Notes under the pieces: generated by a model
What the model was told of the DNA's origin: nothing
Seen by the model: only the letters and a program-made list of their open reading frames with translations
Database searches by the model: none
In this document: positions 1 to 12,949 of the stretch, one piece after another
How the letters are laid out: every line of letters starts with the position of its first letter
How positions within the stretch are numbered: position 1 is the first letter of the stretch
Made by a program: the position numbers and the translations under genes
Origin: Galbula dea
Taxonomy: Eukaryota > Chordata > Aves > Piciformes > Galbulidae
NCBI GenBank assembly: GCA_013399015.1
Contig: VWZX01007397.1
Location: forward strand, 372,001 to 436,000
Length of the DNA: 64,000 nucleotides
Reading direction: 5' to 3'

Positions 1-1916
1 CACTGATGCAGCCACTCCACCACAGAAGGCCACTTGATTTGTCAGGCAAGGTTTGTCCTTGATGAAACAATGTTGGCTCTGCTATCACCTCCCTGAATCC
101 CATATGTTTCAACATCTGGAATCTGTTCCATGATCCTACCAGGCGAAGAGGTGAAGCTGACTGCTTGGTAAAACACTGCCACACTTTTTGTTGTCACCAA
201 AATATGAGCTCTGTGGCTCAAAAAGGGTAAGCAGGAAGAAACACCAGTGGTTGTTAGAATTCTACATTACTTATGGTCTGTTTTTAAACCCATTTGTCTT
301 CTAGCTGCAGGGAAAAAACAGTGATACAGAGCCTAAGTGAGAAGAGCTAACTCATTAGAAAGCTGGATTTCAGCATATGGCCTTGGTCTTTGCTTCTGAG
401 CATGTGAGAATATTTTAGGCTTCTGCATAACAGGGAGTAACAGGGGTAATGTGATGAATTTGGGGAACACAACACACTTTGTCTTACCCTGTTGTTTGGG
501 GGTTACCTCATTGCTTTACTCCACTCAGTCCACCACTAAGATGAGCAGTTAGGTGACCCTTGGCTTCTTGGCTGAAATCAGGCCAGGTGCCTTGAGAACA
601 TGGAATACCTGAGCACTCAAGGCATTATGAGACAGGGACTCTAAAAGGCCTCAGCAGGATTGCAGAACAGGCCTCTCACAGCTGCTGCCAAACAAAGCAG
701 GAAAATAATATGGAATCATTTGCTTTAGGTCATCTTTGGTTTTATTAACTATGATTTAATCCAGTGATATTCTAAAAGTAAAGAGAGGTTTGCAATGTAT
801 CTTGGCAGCCCTAATAGAGTTTTTGTTTTCTTTATCTGATCTCTACAATTAGGGGTTTGTGCAGTTACTACTGCTTCTACTACTACTAATATTAGTGAAC
901 TATGGTTTTGGGTTACCTACTGCCACAAGACAATAGATTTGGAAGCTCTCAGTTTCAGAACAGCTATTGACAGTTGCCTTCTAGTTGTCTGCAGATGTGG
1001 CCAAGTTCTAATGATAGCATTAAGTTTGTCCCAGGATTCAGCATCTAGATTGGTCAGGGCTAATCACCCATTTCAGTCATTAACTATGAATTACTTAGAT
1101 GTGAAAGAGATTAATAGAACCAGATCAGCATGGACAGCACATGAAAAGGGATCTTATTGATTTCAAACTGCAGGATCAATTAGTCCAATCTTGCTCTCAT
1201 GAAAATCAATGCTGGGCTTTTTTCTGACTTTAGATGGAAAATGAAGTCCATATTGTGATAATTCTGTGTTTCTGCAGAGTTTTTTTTTGGTGGATGTCAC
1301 AGCTTTGTAATTCCAGCAGTCTACATTCCCTGTTTCTTTATTTTACATCAATTATTAATTTCCAGCCACCAGAAGTGCATTACAAAAGTGATTGTGTCTT
1401 ATAAACTGTTTCACAGACAATAGCTCTTGCAAGAAGATTGTTGTGAGCCATCTGGACAGAGTCCAAAATGTCTTCTTCCCAATTCTAATGAAAGCTGAGC
1501 TTCAAAAAGGAGATTACCACTGCATTCTTTCATTACAATTATTGTCATAAAAATGAATTCACTGAAATAACTGGGGTATAGCTCATCTTTACTATAATCT
1601 GTGTTAGACTTTAATAACTGTATACAAAAGGCAGTGGTCTAATGTACCTAGTGGTGTTTTAGCAATTCAGACCTCGACCTGCTATGTATTCAACAACCAT
1701 CAACAGGTAACCTTGCTTCAGAAAATGCATGAGGTATTGATTTAATTGCTTCAGCAAGAGGTATCATGAGAACACAGCATGTCACAGCAGGGATGTGGCC
1801 TCCTGACGATGACTGCAATGAGAACAAAAACATAAGCTTCCAGTCCACAATGTTTTCTGTAAAGACAAGAAGGGTCTGGTTTCACTGCTTTCTCACTCTT
1901 TACTTTCCTCTTGTGC
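1..1916. other. Unannotated unique DNA
   Basis: I see no gene, RNA or recognisable repeat in this stretch. The only frame worth mentioning is a 73-codon frame at 939-1160 with no recognisable domain. It contains ordinary AT-rich vertebrate sequence with short poly-T runs. The segment near 1310-1450 is AT-rich and free of repeats, but nothing in the sequence alone shows constraint. Confidence 0.5.
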
Positions 1917-2080
1917 TGTATGGGGTTTGCATGGCAAGGTTTTGGTAGCAAGGGGGAAACAGGGGTGACTTCTGTGAGAAGTTGCTAGCAGCTTCCTCTA
2001 TGACCAATGGAACAAATGTCAGATTGCTCCAAGATGGACACACTTCAGACCAAGGCTGAGCTCATCAGTGGCACTGGTTG
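1917..2080 (+). mobile_element. 5' fragment of a long avian ERV LTR (family C)
   Basis: The segment begins with TG and matches the remembered 5' end of a long (about 1 kb) avian retroviral LTR: a GCATGGCAAGGTTTTGGTAG motif, then a TTCTGTGAGAAG motif, a GCTTCCTCTATG motif and a block ending near a CTCATCAGTGGCACTGG motif. It then loses similarity, so most of the LTR is missing. The same 5' portion recurs in this window at 24083-24140 (+) and, inverted, at 46011-46643, which supports a repeat. No protein is encoded. Family assignment is from memory; the boundaries are good to about 10 bp on the left and 30 bp on the right. Confidence 0.7.
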
Positions 2081-3052
2081 TGTCCTTTCCTCTTTCTTCC
2101 CAGGTGACTTAATCTCTTTCATCCTTTTTCTACACACTTTTTGATTTCTTTTAGCCATTCATGACTTCCACCATTTCTCTCTCAAATATTCATTTACTTT
2201 ATGCTTCTACTTTGTCTTTATTAATCTTATGCTACATCATTTCCCCCCTATAGTTGCAGAAGAATATCATGCTGCTCATCTTACACAAGGACAAAGCTGA
2301 ATATATTCCAAAACCCTTCCTAATTTTTCCACATTCTTATCTTTGACATTTCTTGCCAGGCTGACTCCTTTTCAATTCTATTTTCTTGCATGTCTTTTTG
2401 TTTGTGTTCTGCCATTGATCTGCTAAAAACTCAGGTACAGACCTCAGTCACATGTCAAATCTATTGAATATTTTCAGTTAGCCTTCTCACCATGGAGCTC
2501 CACTAGTTATCCATGTTATTACAGGTTTAGGGGAAAACATTCTTCCACATTCATCTAATCTCATGGGTGTTGGCTAGCTTGTGGATGCAAAAAAGGCGGG
2601 AGGATCTGGACAACTTTTTGTACTTACTGCATCACTCCTACTTCCAAGGAACTGAAGTTTAGCTGTTTGGTGATGATGTACTTTATTTGTCTTTATTTTC
2701 TGTATCCATTTGCCACTAAGGTTGTTAAAAGTAATAATTTTATGTTCACGGAGCAGAGACTGATGGAATGCAAACAATATGCTCAGCTCAGGTTACAGCT
2801 GAACAAGAAGCAAGACTACTGTCAGATTTTCATTGATTATATGACAATAGTAGTTTGCTTTGCAGCTACTCTGTGCTAACTGCAGAAGATAGATCAAGTG
2901 TTCTGGAATTGGAATGATAAACCCATAAAGAAGCTCTGCAATCAAAAGAAGACACAGACAAATGTGGAGCAGGGCAAGTCAACTGCTGCAATCAGTCTTT
3001 CTGATGCTTCATGCTAAGTAGGCTGATAATTTGCTGTGACTTCTCACACCTT
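2081..3052. other. Unannotated DNA between repeats
   Basis: No gene or repeat was recognised. Part of 2090-2420 is pyrimidine-rich on the + strand (many TTTC/CTTT runs) without a fixed period. Open frames here are 70 codons or fewer. Confidence 0.45.
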
Positions 3053-3325
3053 CCCATCATAGACTGGCCTGAGTAGGAAAGGACCTGCCAGGATCATCCA
3101 GTCCAACTCCTGTCTATGCACAGGACAACCCCAAAATGACACCATGTGCCTGAGTGGCCTGGCCAAATGCTTCTGGAATTCTGACAGGTTTTGCTCTGTG
3201 ACTTCTTCCCTAAGGAGCCTATTCCAGTGCTCCACCACCCTCTGGGGGAAGAACCTTTGCTTAATCTCAAGCTTAAACCTGTGTGAGCTACTATGCTCTG
3301 GAGCAAAAACCTCACTTACCCCAGG
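3053..3325 (-). mobile_element. CR1 LINE 3' fragment, diverged
   Basis: Read on the minus strand this is the C-terminal end of CR1 ORF2 followed by the 3' UTR. The minus-strand frame at 3044-3238 contains an EHWNRLLREEV motif, the usual CR1 end-of-ORF2 signature. The + strand shows the complement of the CR1 tail, with a GGATCATCCAGTCCAACTCC motif near 3091. The upstream, 5' part of the element is missing, as is normal for CR1. The frame continues past the usual stop position into the UTR, so it is not a functional coding region. Confidence 0.85.
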
Positions 3326-3559
3326 AAATCATACTGACTTTTCCCTGTGTTTTACACTCATGATTATGTGAGATTCACCTGTTGTTGTAGTTAGAACATG
3401 CAGGTTTAAGGAGCCTTCAACAGAAATCTTTCAAGTCAGAAAATATAGTCTTGTACTTTTAACAATGAAGTTTAAGGGCAGCATGATGAAAATAGAAGTT
3501 CTTTTCTAATTCCTTTGTAGACAAGGATCTCTCCTCAGCACTGAGAAAACCACAGCTGG

Positions 3560-3636
3560 GGTGCTCTGGCAGGGGGGTGGACAAGATGATCTCCAGAGGT
3601 CCATCCCAGCTCCTCAAATTATGCGCTTCTGTGATT
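3560..3636 (+). mobile_element. CR1 LINE 3' tail, very short
   Basis: Only the last ~77 bp of a CR1 is present: a GGACAAGATGATCTCCAGAG motif, a CCATCCCAGCTCC motif, and a terminal TTCTGTGATT unit. It lies 235 bp from, and opposite to, the CR1 at 3053-3325. Because the two diverge from a shared spacer, they are independent insertions. Confidence 0.8.
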
Positions 3637-6600
3637 AGCAGAACTCCTGGAGACTTTGTTGCTTTTGGGGCAGGCAAAGAGTAGAACCAATATTTAGGTG
3701 TTAGTTCAGTGGAAGAAGGCTCTCCTGGGGACCAGGAATTAAATAAACCAACCTTTCCAAGGTAAACCATATCAGTATTTCTCATAGGTGTTCTCTTTTA
3801 ATATGCATGATATTAAGTTTGTTATTATATTTCATGTCATTAACTATTCTCCATTCCAAAGCCATGCATTCAGCTACTTGTAATGCTGTCCAGCTGTTGA
3901 TCTTATGGAATTTAAACTAACTTTCAGGGGAATGGATATTGCTTCTCAGACTAAGATTACTGAAAGATAAATTGATTTTATTGTGGCACCTTTTTACCAT
4001 TTCTTTCATGAAGAAGCTCTACCATCTCCAGCCTCTGAGGTAGGTGTAACTTCTTTGTGCTGGCAGAAATAAAACTTTTGCAGAAAAAGAAAAATCAATC
4101 TCAGCACAGACAAGCTATTGAGCTTTTAATATTTCTGATCCCCTCATGCTCACTTCAGATTTGGTTAGGTTGACAATGCTTTTGTAGCAGCCATGTGAAT
4201 AAAATACACTCAGATATTTCTGTCTGGAATAGTTAGCCTTTGCTGCTCATGGAGAGTGAGGTGCACTTCTAGTAGGTAGTGAGCTGTTGTATGTAAGCAG
4301 AACTTCCACCATTTAGCTGCCACTGTGGTGCTTGTAAAAGGACCTGAGAAGGAAGGTGCTTTGAGCTCCAGCCTTTAGGATGATAGCTAGAATAGGGGGA
4401 AAACACCTGATTTGAATAATCCATAGGGATTGAGGTGGCACCTTGAATCAAAAGGAGTAAATAGCTGAGAATAGTTGGAGAAGCAAGGCTGAAAGGTGGC
4501 ATTGGACATTTCTGGACTGAGAAATATAGGAGGCTGAGAACCATGATAAAGAAAACAGCAAGAAGTGACTCAGTGTTGCAGTCCACTGTCACTTTGGCTA
4601 AGGCTTCAGAATTGTCACACCAAAAAAGACACAACTGGCTAATCACCAGGTGAAGCAGGTATCTCATTTTCCCCTAGAGTCTTCTCTGGAGAGTGACAAC
4701 TTCAGTGGTTATGTGTGGCTCTGGAACTCAGATGAGAAGGGTCTGTGGTCTAGAGAATGTCAAGCCATTAATAGGAGGAATTCAGACACTCTGTGTGATG
4801 GAAGTTTTCCTTTTCTTCACTTTACACTGTTTCTGAAAACCCAGGAAATTGCTTGTGAAATACTTAAAATATTCCAATTGTAAAACCTCTGAAATGTTAG
4901 GAAATTCTAGCATTAAGAGTGCCACTAAAAGCATAAAGACTCATAATGGATAATTTTCAATGGATAATTGGAAGTGTTTTGTGTAGTTGAATGAGCAAGA
5001 GTTGTCCTTGGCTATTACACAGACACACTGAGACAAAGGAATCACTCAGGCAAATCTGTTGGTATTGAAGAATTCTTAATGGGAATGAATATAGCTCATT
5101 TTTGAGAGCAATTTTCTTCTGTGCTTATATTGAAAAGGAAAATCTGTAACAGTTATAGGTAAGTCAGCAATCCACCCTTTCGTGGCTGAGCCTGTGTAGG
5201 TGTCTACACTATGACTGAATCTCCCTGGATGTTTCTCTGTGCCTTAGAGGTGCTTCCTTGGCTTCCTTTCACCTCATTATCTAAGTGTCTCTCAGTCTTT
5301 CTTGTACCTATTCCACTACATGTGCTACAGTAGTAAATTCCTTTAAGACTGTGGGTTGTTTAGATAACATGATAATGATAGGTTGTATTGGATCCCTAAT
5401 GCTACCTGTCCCCTGCAGACTGGGCTTTGGGCTTTGTCCTATCCTAGTTTTTAGATTTAGTTCCTCCCTTTCAACTTTTGAGTGCCATTTCCTCTCTTAA
5501 AGACATGCTAAAGCATCTGATAGGGACTGAGGTTTCCATACTCAGATGGATACCCATCCAGCTGGATAGAAGGAAAACATTTTAGAGCTGTGTTTAAAGA
5601 ACTTCCCCTAAATGCTACAAGAACTGGAGACAATTAGACTTCTGATTTTGAAAGTTCAGGAGAAGCAGCATGTGAAACTCCCCTAAACTTAGGTCATGAA
5701 ACTTTACAATGTAAACTAAAAATAGGGTAGGATAAAGAGCCTCCAATGCTGCTTGTACAGAAGATCTTTGGTGATACCAAGAGACAGGAGCCTGTTCAGA
5801 TGGCCTGGTTATGCTCACAGCATTGGGCCATAGCAGGTGGCATCCCTGCTTTATCTAAGCAGAACAGAAGTTTAATGTGACAGATAATTATGAAATGAGG
5901 AGAGCACAGGCCTCTGCCTCCCAGATATCCTGTGTTCATGTTGACTGGGGTAATCTTTGTTCTGCTCCTCTGGACAGTTCAGTCACTTTAATCTGAGGAT
6001 CAGAAGATGGAAGGTGGGTTGCTGGATGTTAAAGCACAGTCACCCTCATGTCACTTTTCCTTATCAGAGTTTCTGTATCAGACTACTGGATTCCAATCAC
6101 CTTTCAGATTTCTCCCCATGTAATTGCAGCTAACCCAGCAAAATTCAGACCAATAAAAAAAAAAAGAAGAAAAGGTCAGTTTGAAGGGTTTGGGGATATT
6201 TTATTAATGTTATTCCTTCCAGCTGCCATTCTTGTAATGTCTTTTCAGGAGCTACTACCCCCTTCTGTATATTTGACTATATCTTAATTTCTTCTCTCTT
6301 ATCAGGCCTATCCTCAAAGGAATATTTTAGGAATCAATTCCAAAAGAGAATAAAACAGACTTTTGCCTCATTCCCTTCCCAATTAGCTTCATTACTGTTG
6401 TGCCTTCTGTATGCTCTAGACAGGAGTGTGTTGCTAATGGGATTCCAGATGATCTTTAATGTTAATGGGAAAATTGTCACTCTGGAGGATTCCTTTATGG
6501 TTCTCCTTGCCAAGGAAGATTGACACTCCCTGAGTCACTCTTTCAGCACAGGTATTTCATTGACAGGAGTAGCAGCCAATTTATCTCTCTCTCCCCACCC

Positions 6601-8861
6601 ATTTCTTCAAGTCTTCAGAAGACTTAGTGGCACATACCTTTCTTAAATCCCATTTTAATACAGTTCCTTCTCAGCTGTAAACTATTGTTTCAGATTGGCT
6701 TTTTGGCACAGCACTGATGTTGAAAGCAAAGTGTCCTTTAGCCTGCACCTTGTGGACATCTAAGATTCTTTTTCTGGGCCTTGGTGCTCAGGGTGTTTGT
6801 GTATTTCTCAGTATATAAATACAAGTATGTATTTCTAGAACTTGGACAGGAGTTGCATTAAATTTAGCCTTGGGAGCAGATGCATGGTACTTCAGCAGGA
6901 AAAAGAAGCATCAGCAGCATGCTCCTTCAGTTCTCAGCAGAAGTTGCTCACTGGCAAAATTATAAATCCTAATTAGGGACTGGAGCAATGGTAGAGATTT
7001 TCTGTTACTTTATATTTGGACTTACTGCTGGAAGGCAAGAGAGAAGAAAAGATATTTTATTCAACATAGGATGCAGTCTTGACCTCCTTTATTTTATTTA
7101 GGGTTTTATCCCTCTTAAATTTGCAGCAGATAAAAGGTGTCAGGCTTTAGCTGTGTTGGTACTGATTTTTCCTTCCTGTTACCCCTTTGGAGTTTTGTTT
7201 TCCTTTATATCTCTGTCTTCCTTCTTTTGTTCTTTCTCTCTTTCATAAAAAGTATGTTTGTATGCACTGTCTTCTGTATTTAAACTCCTTTACCCCACAT
7301 ATTATTCCCTGCAAATGTTCCACAGGCTAGTTACATTAATCATTAATCTTTGTTTGTTTGTTTTTGTTTTCCTTTCTTTTCTGTGATGTCTGAAATCCTG
7401 ATACTTTTCCCACCCTTTCCTCACGCAGCAAAACTCTTTCTGCTCTGCATGATAACACCAGAACAGATGCTGCATGCCCTTGAATAAATTGTTAGCTCTC
7501 TTATGCTCTTCCTGGTACTGTGTATATAAAGCATGAACTGAAAAGTGAAAGATGAGATGAGGAGGACACCAGCTCATCAGCAGACATTGATGATGTGAAT
7601 GTCCATTAGGAAAATACCCACTTCTTCAGCAGGGCAGTGTCTCTGGCAGTTGCTATAGTGGGAAAACAATAGCTGGAGAGTGGGTGCTGAGATTCCTGGA
7701 TCATTCCTGTTGTCTAGGAATGCTGACTCCTTCTATAATCAGTTGGGAAAGACAAATACCTCTAGAGGGAAATTCATCTGTCTGAGGTGGAAGAAGCCTC
7801 TTTCCATGACCAGAAGCTTCTGACTTCAGCAGGCCACAGAGGGGTTAGCAATATGTTTTTGGAGTCAACTTGAAATCAGATTTCAGCTCAGATCCTGGTT
7901 CAGGCAGAGTCAAGTAGTGGCAGCATGACACATTTATTTCCCCTCTGACTGGTTAAAAAGCAGAGGCATTGCTGTATCACTGTGGTTATGGTAGTGCTAA
8001 TGGCTGCATGGCTCCTGTTAAGATATCTAGATTCAACAACCTGGGAAACTCTCTAGAAAGGACAAAAGCAAAAAGACTTCCAACCTGTTAATTGTTCTTC
8101 TGAATGTATTTTAAAACACATTGGATGACTCCATGTATAAAGGATTCCTGAAAGTTTTCACAGCCCAAGGTTTTCTTCATGTTTGGCAATTGGAATTATA
8201 AGATACACAAGTAAAAAGTGATTTTTTTTCTAATGGAAGAGAACTATGTATATAATGACTGCATAAAGAGCTGGAGATTTTAGGTCCTAATGATGCTTAT
8301 TGCATCATACACTTCTAATTATTTTTTTAAACTGACTTTACAATGAAAGAGGTGACTTTGCATTTATTTGATTAAAATTGATGTCCTACAGTACTCCATG
8401 CATAACACTGACTTTCAGCAAAAAAAAATGAGTTAAGTATTACTTTGTTACATTTAGCTGTAAAATACATCCCTTAGCTCCATAAAGTCATTTAGATCAT
8501 GAACTCATTTATTTGGAGATGATCTAATTGCTAATAAGAGAAAAAAGAAAGATACTGGAGATGTCATCACATCCTTCAGGGTAGAACATGGTTCAGTCTT
8601 GCCAAAGTCAATGTAACTGGAGTTCAAAACTTTTGCTCTTCTGATCAATTGGGGTTTTTGTGGTCAAGGATAGAAGTTTGTGCAAGAATAAAGATGTGTG
8701 TCTTGAGGTCATGGGCTTTCAGTTTAAAGATCAGCTTGGAGGCACTGAATATGTATTTGAAATTAATCTTTACACTTCAGCTGTACTTCTTAAGAAAAAT
8801 AGAGTATAAATAATCTTGTGGGGATGATACTGCAGGCAAATTTATCTAAGTCACTAAAATA
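3637..8861. other. Long unannotated interval
   Basis: About 5.2 kb without any repeat or gene that I can recognise. The largest frame is 132 codons on the minus strand (4269-4667); it has no domain, signal or homologue known to me and is not flanked by convincing splice sites. An A-rich run lies at 6155-6176 and a GTTTG-rich patch at 7345-7370. The interval resembles ordinary intron or intergenic sequence. Very old repeats could be hidden here. Confidence 0.5.
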
Positions 8862-9147
8862 GAATCCTAGAACTGCCAGAGTTGGAAGGGAGCTTAAAGA
8901 TCATCTAGTTCCAACCCCCCCTGCCTGCCAGGGACACCTCCCACTACATCAGGTTGCCCACAGCCCCAGCCAGCCTGGCCTTAAAAGCTTCCAGGGATGG
9001 AGATTCCATAACCTCTCTGGCCAACCTGTTCCAGTGTCTCCCCACCCTAACAGTGAAGAACTTCCTCCTAATATCCAACCTAAATCTACCCTCCTCTAGC
9101 TTGCATCTATTCCCCCTAGTCCTATCCCTACCTGACACCCTAAAATA
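8862..9147 (-). mobile_element. CR1 LINE 3' end, relatively young
   Basis: The minus strand carries the last ~64 codons of CR1 ORF2 in an unbroken frame (within the frame at 8944-9351), with motifs RFRLDIRRKFFTVRVGRHWN and SLEAFKARLAGAVGNL, followed by the 3' UTR. The + strand starts with the complement of the terminal tail at 8862. The left side of the frame (9148-9351) is not CR1-like, so the 135-codon frame is a fusion of repeat and flank by chance. It is closely related to the CR1 at 39885-40346. Confidence 0.92.
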
Positions 9148-10099
9148 ACCCAGCCCCAAGTCAGCACAGCTGAGCTGTGAGACCCACACAGTGCAATGCC
9201 CATGAGGTATCTCTATTTTTGGACTGGGATTTAAAGGATTGACTTGCACCCTTTGTCCTACCAGCTGCCTTTGAACCTTGAAGCACCTAATGCTCTGTAT
9301 GGTTAAAGACCTTCCTAGCCATGACTGGATTACTAGGGAAAAAAAACCCACCCTGTTATAATGTAGTTTACAGATTTAAAAATATTTGAGAGCTACTTTG
9401 AGTTCTTTGTTGCTACACTTTCCTTCATCTGCTCGTGGTATTACTCTGTTAGCTCTTTTCTAATGACTTCTATTTTACTTTCCAATAACATTGATTTAAA
9501 AAGTACAATAAAGTGAATTCCTTCTCTGCAATTGAAATTCATCTGTCTAATTTCTCATATCCCATTTAAAGGAAAATGTGCAAAGAGCAGGAAATTAGAT
9601 TTTTTTTAAAAAAAAAAGCCCCAAGATGCAATTTAGATAATTACTTCCCTTTTATGATGTGTATGATATTTGTATATGTTTACAGTAATACATCTCTAGA
9701 GTGGTAGTGAATCATTTAGCTGAGGTATGACTTCATGCTGAATTTTTGCATATTAAAATGAGACTCTAATAGAGATTTGTCTGTACCATAGACTAATAGC
9801 AGCAAATCAATCCTGTGTGTGCTTCAGTTACAGCTGGGTCCTCTTCATGGGTATTTTTACACCCTCTAATGCCATGTTTCGCTAGTCTCAGTAGCAATCA
9901 CTGCACATCTAGAGAAATCAGATGGAATCTTATCTGCTGTTACACAGAATACAGATCCCTCTCCCTTTACATTAATGCAAGTGGAGCTGGACCCTCAATT
10001 CCTTACTCACCAGGTTTGCAGGAAATTCTGTGACAAGACCTTTTCCTTCTATTTACATCAAACTATGAGTTTGTGATACAAGATAGACAGAAATATAAA
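9148..10099. other. Unannotated DNA between CR1 copies
   Basis: No gene is recognised. The interval includes A/T homopolymer runs near 9601-9617 and a 72-codon frame at 9815-10033 with no recognisable features. The first 200 bp continue the open minus-strand frame of the adjacent CR1 but show no CR1 motif. Confidence 0.45.
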
Positions 10100-10855
10100 C
10101 CATGGTGGTCCAAGGAATCTTCTGAAAGAGCATCACCTCCTTCATTGGTTGCCTATGGCAGGAAAATCCAGACGGGAAGGGCTCTCCTGGGGTCCCTAGG
10201 GCAGCATCCTTCACAGAGCAAGGTCTGCTCTGAGGTCAGACCAGGCTGACCAGGTCAGGGCTTTAGCTAGTGTGATTTTCAGAGCCTTGAAGGATGGAGG
10301 CAGTACAATATGCTGGAGCAACCTATTCTACTCCTTGACTATCCTCATGGGGAAGATGTTTTTCCCCACACACCAGTCAGAATCTTCCCTGTTCTTATTA
10401 ACACTCCTTGCCTCTCCTATTCCCAGCTGCCAGGAACTTCAACCACTGCCAACCAACACCCCCAGGTCCTTTTCCCCCAAGCAGCTTCCCAGCCACTCTG
10501 CCCCAAGCCTGGAGCATTCACAGGATTGGAGTGATCCAAGTGCAGGAGCCAGCTCTTGGCCTTGTTGAACTTCATCCCATTGGCCTCAGCCACTGATCCA
10601 GCCTATCTAGATCCCTCTGCAGAGTCTTCCTACCCCCCAGCAGATCAACACTTCCACCCAACTTGGTGTCATCTGCAAACTTACTGAGGGCGCACTCCAT
10701 CCTCTCATCCAGATCATCAATAAAGATATTAAACAGAGCTGGCCCCAAAACTGAGCCCTGGGGAAAACCATTTATGACAATCCACCAACTGGATTTAACT
10801 CCATCCACCACAACTCTCTGGACTGGGCCATCCAGTCAGTTTTCTGCCCAGCAGA
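10100..10855 (-). mobile_element. CR1 LINE with reverse-transcriptase core, internally deleted
   Basis: The minus strand encodes part of the CR1 reverse transcriptase. A frame at 10572-10811 has the FPQGSVLGPALFN motif (family VPQG box) at residues 16-28 and the catalytic FADD box at residues 45-48 (10668-10679), followed by TKLGG. Downstream, in shifted frames, the FNKAK and LGQ segments that normally follow can still be read to about 10400. The sequence then jumps to a segment typical of the region just before the CR1 3' UTR (about 10240-10400), so much of the C-terminal part is missing. The element is 5'-truncated near 10855. The 3' boundary near 10100 is uncertain because no clear terminal repeat is visible. 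The active-site aspartates survive but the frame is broken. Confidence 0.85.
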
Positions 10856-11341
10856 TAGACTCCTCTTTGCTGGTTTTAATGCACTGTGTTTTCTCTGCTG
10901 GTTGCCTTCTAAATCCATTTTAGGCTGGAACACTAAGATTGGCATCATACCTTGGTTGTGGGCAGCATGCCACACTAGCAGATGGCCACAGGAGTGGACA
11001 AGTTAGATGCATCAATTTTGATTAGGAGAGGCAGAAATCCTGATGCAGTCATCCCTGCAAAGGTTCTCAGCCTGTTGGTACAGGCACAAGTCATCACTGC
11101 TGCTGCTCAGAGGTGCAGCTCTGAATAACCCAGAATAGCTTATGTCTCCATATAAAGTGTTTCTGCTCCAGTGGATCAGACTAGGTTAGAGATAGGATAA
11201 TAATATTTAAAAGTCTGAGCAAACTTCCCTTGGGTTGCCATGACTACCAGGAACCACAGCTCAGGTGACCTGCATCTCCAGTGTCTCGCACAAATCCTTA
11301 TGAGTTTGGTTTTCAGACAAGCACCTTTCCCACCAGTGGTC
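10856..11341. other. Unannotated spacer
   Basis: No gene or clear repeat. The part nearest 10860-10930 could be further degraded CR1, but I cannot align it. Frames here are 92 codons or fewer and partly overlap the neighbouring CR1. Confidence 0.4.
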
Positions 11342-11620
11342 TCTTCTCCTAGGTAACAAGAGACAGGACAAGAGGAAATGGTCTCAAGCTGCACCAGGGG
11401 AGGTTCAGATTGGATATTAGGAAGAATTTCTTCCCAGCAAGAGTTGTTAGGCATTGACCCAGGCTGCCCAGGGTGGTGCTGGAGTCACCATCCCTGGAGG
11501 GGTTCAAAACAACCTAGATGTGGTACTTAGGGACATGGCTTAGTTGCATGGTGGTGATAGGTTGATGGTTGGACTTGATGATCTTGGAGGTCTTTTCCTA
11601 ACCCAAGGATTCTGTGACTT
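11342..11620 (+). mobile_element. CR1 LINE 3' end
   Basis: Plus-strand CR1 starting within the end of ORF2 (a GACAGGACAAGAGGAAATGG motif near 11362 and a GCTGCACCAGGGGAGG motif near 11389). It runs through the CCATCCCTGGAGG box and the CTTGATGATCTTGGAGGTC box to a terminal ATTCTGTGACTT. The structure is a standard 5'-truncated CR1 insertion of about 280 bp. It belongs to the same broad subfamily as the copies at 28769, 44643 and 54748. Confidence 0.93.
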
Positions 11621-12949
11621 TAAGCCCACCCAGAGCTGGCTAATTCCTTTCTGATGTTGGCTTCAAATCTATCACTTTGCATAGCTGAAATCTGTTTTCC
11701 AACTTGAACCTTCCCATGAAGATCCAAAAGATAAAACTACAGAAAAGAAGAAACCTTCCAAGCCTAAGGATCTTGTGAAGCAGTGTTTTTCACAGGCACC
11801 TGGGCCCAGGTGGATGGATAGATAAGTGGTTTAAAGAGACTGGTCCTTCTGCTCAAACAATCTGAAAGCACAGCTCCTTCTATCAGTGGCTTAAAAGCTT
11901 TGCTGTGCTTTTCCTAAATAGTTTTAATTTTTTCAACCCTAAATTGTACCTTCTCCTCTTCCTGTTTCAATGGCAGCCAATACAGCAGTCATAAGGGGGT
12001 TTGAAATCAGAATCTGTGAAACAGGGAATCTGGTTTTGCTCCTAATTGGGGGTGAGGGAGTACTGAGGAAGTTATTGTCTACAGTGACTGTGTCTCTGTT
12101 CAGAGATTGGTGCTTTTTGTCTCCCCACTTGGGGACAATGGCTTCTGGCTTATTTTAAAACAGGAAAGCTAATCCTGAATTGTCAAAATAAACTTGGATT
12201 TCTGAAGACAATCTTTTATGAAGGTGCCCTGCACCTTGCTGGTGTTCTTTATTCTATGCTTTGCACTTGTATTTCCCCATTAATAGCTGTCCTAATTATT
12301 CTTTCTTTTCTAGAGCTCTAAAAAATGAAATTAAAAAAAATAGTTGGGAAGTATCTTCTGAGAAGATTTGATGAGAAGTGTCATGAAACCAGCTTTTGTA
12401 TCTTTTTGGCTTTTGAGAAGCCAAGCAAGTGGTAAGAATGATGTTCATATTGTTTGCATTATCTTTATCTCTACATCCACTCTCTTTATTAGGTAACATG
12501 ATGATATGGATGAAAGTATCATCCTGATAGAGCATCCAAACAGGGGGCAGTCCTGTTATTTGCATTACAGTTAAAGTTTGGAGCTTTTATCTAGCTATCT
12601 TAGCCAGGTAGCAGTGAGGAGGGATCATCTTTTGGAAACTGATTACTGCTTCCTTGTCAGTGTAGCTCCAAGTGGCAGATACATATGATACTGCATTGAG
12701 AATGACCAGAGGTCCAGAAAAACTGCCCTGTGAAAGAGGATGTGAGGCTTTCAGTCTAGGAAAAAACATAACTATCTTCAAATACAGAAAAGGAAGCAAA
12801 GGAATAACCTATCCTTATTCTCCATAGATATAGCAAAGAGTAACAGACTTTAACTGAGGCAAGGAAGGGGCAGAGGGTACTTTAGGTTGAAGTATTTTAA
12901 AGTTGAGAAGGGTTGAGCACAAAAATAGGTTATCTAGGTGAGCAGGGCA
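11621..12949. other. Unannotated unique DNA
   Basis: No gene or repeat was recognised. The two largest minus-strand frames (89 codons at 12296-12565, 70 codons at 12587-12799) have no recognisable domain. A short poly-A stretch occurs at 12332-12340. Confidence 0.45.

Noticed and set aside
8944..9351. 135-codon frame as a complete protein
   Set aside because: Only the C-terminal ~64 codons are CR1 ORF2; the start lies in non-coding flank by chance.
10572..10811. Reverse-transcriptase frame as a host gene
   Set aside because: The motifs are those of CR1 ORF2, the frame is cut at both sides, and the rest of the element is visible around it.
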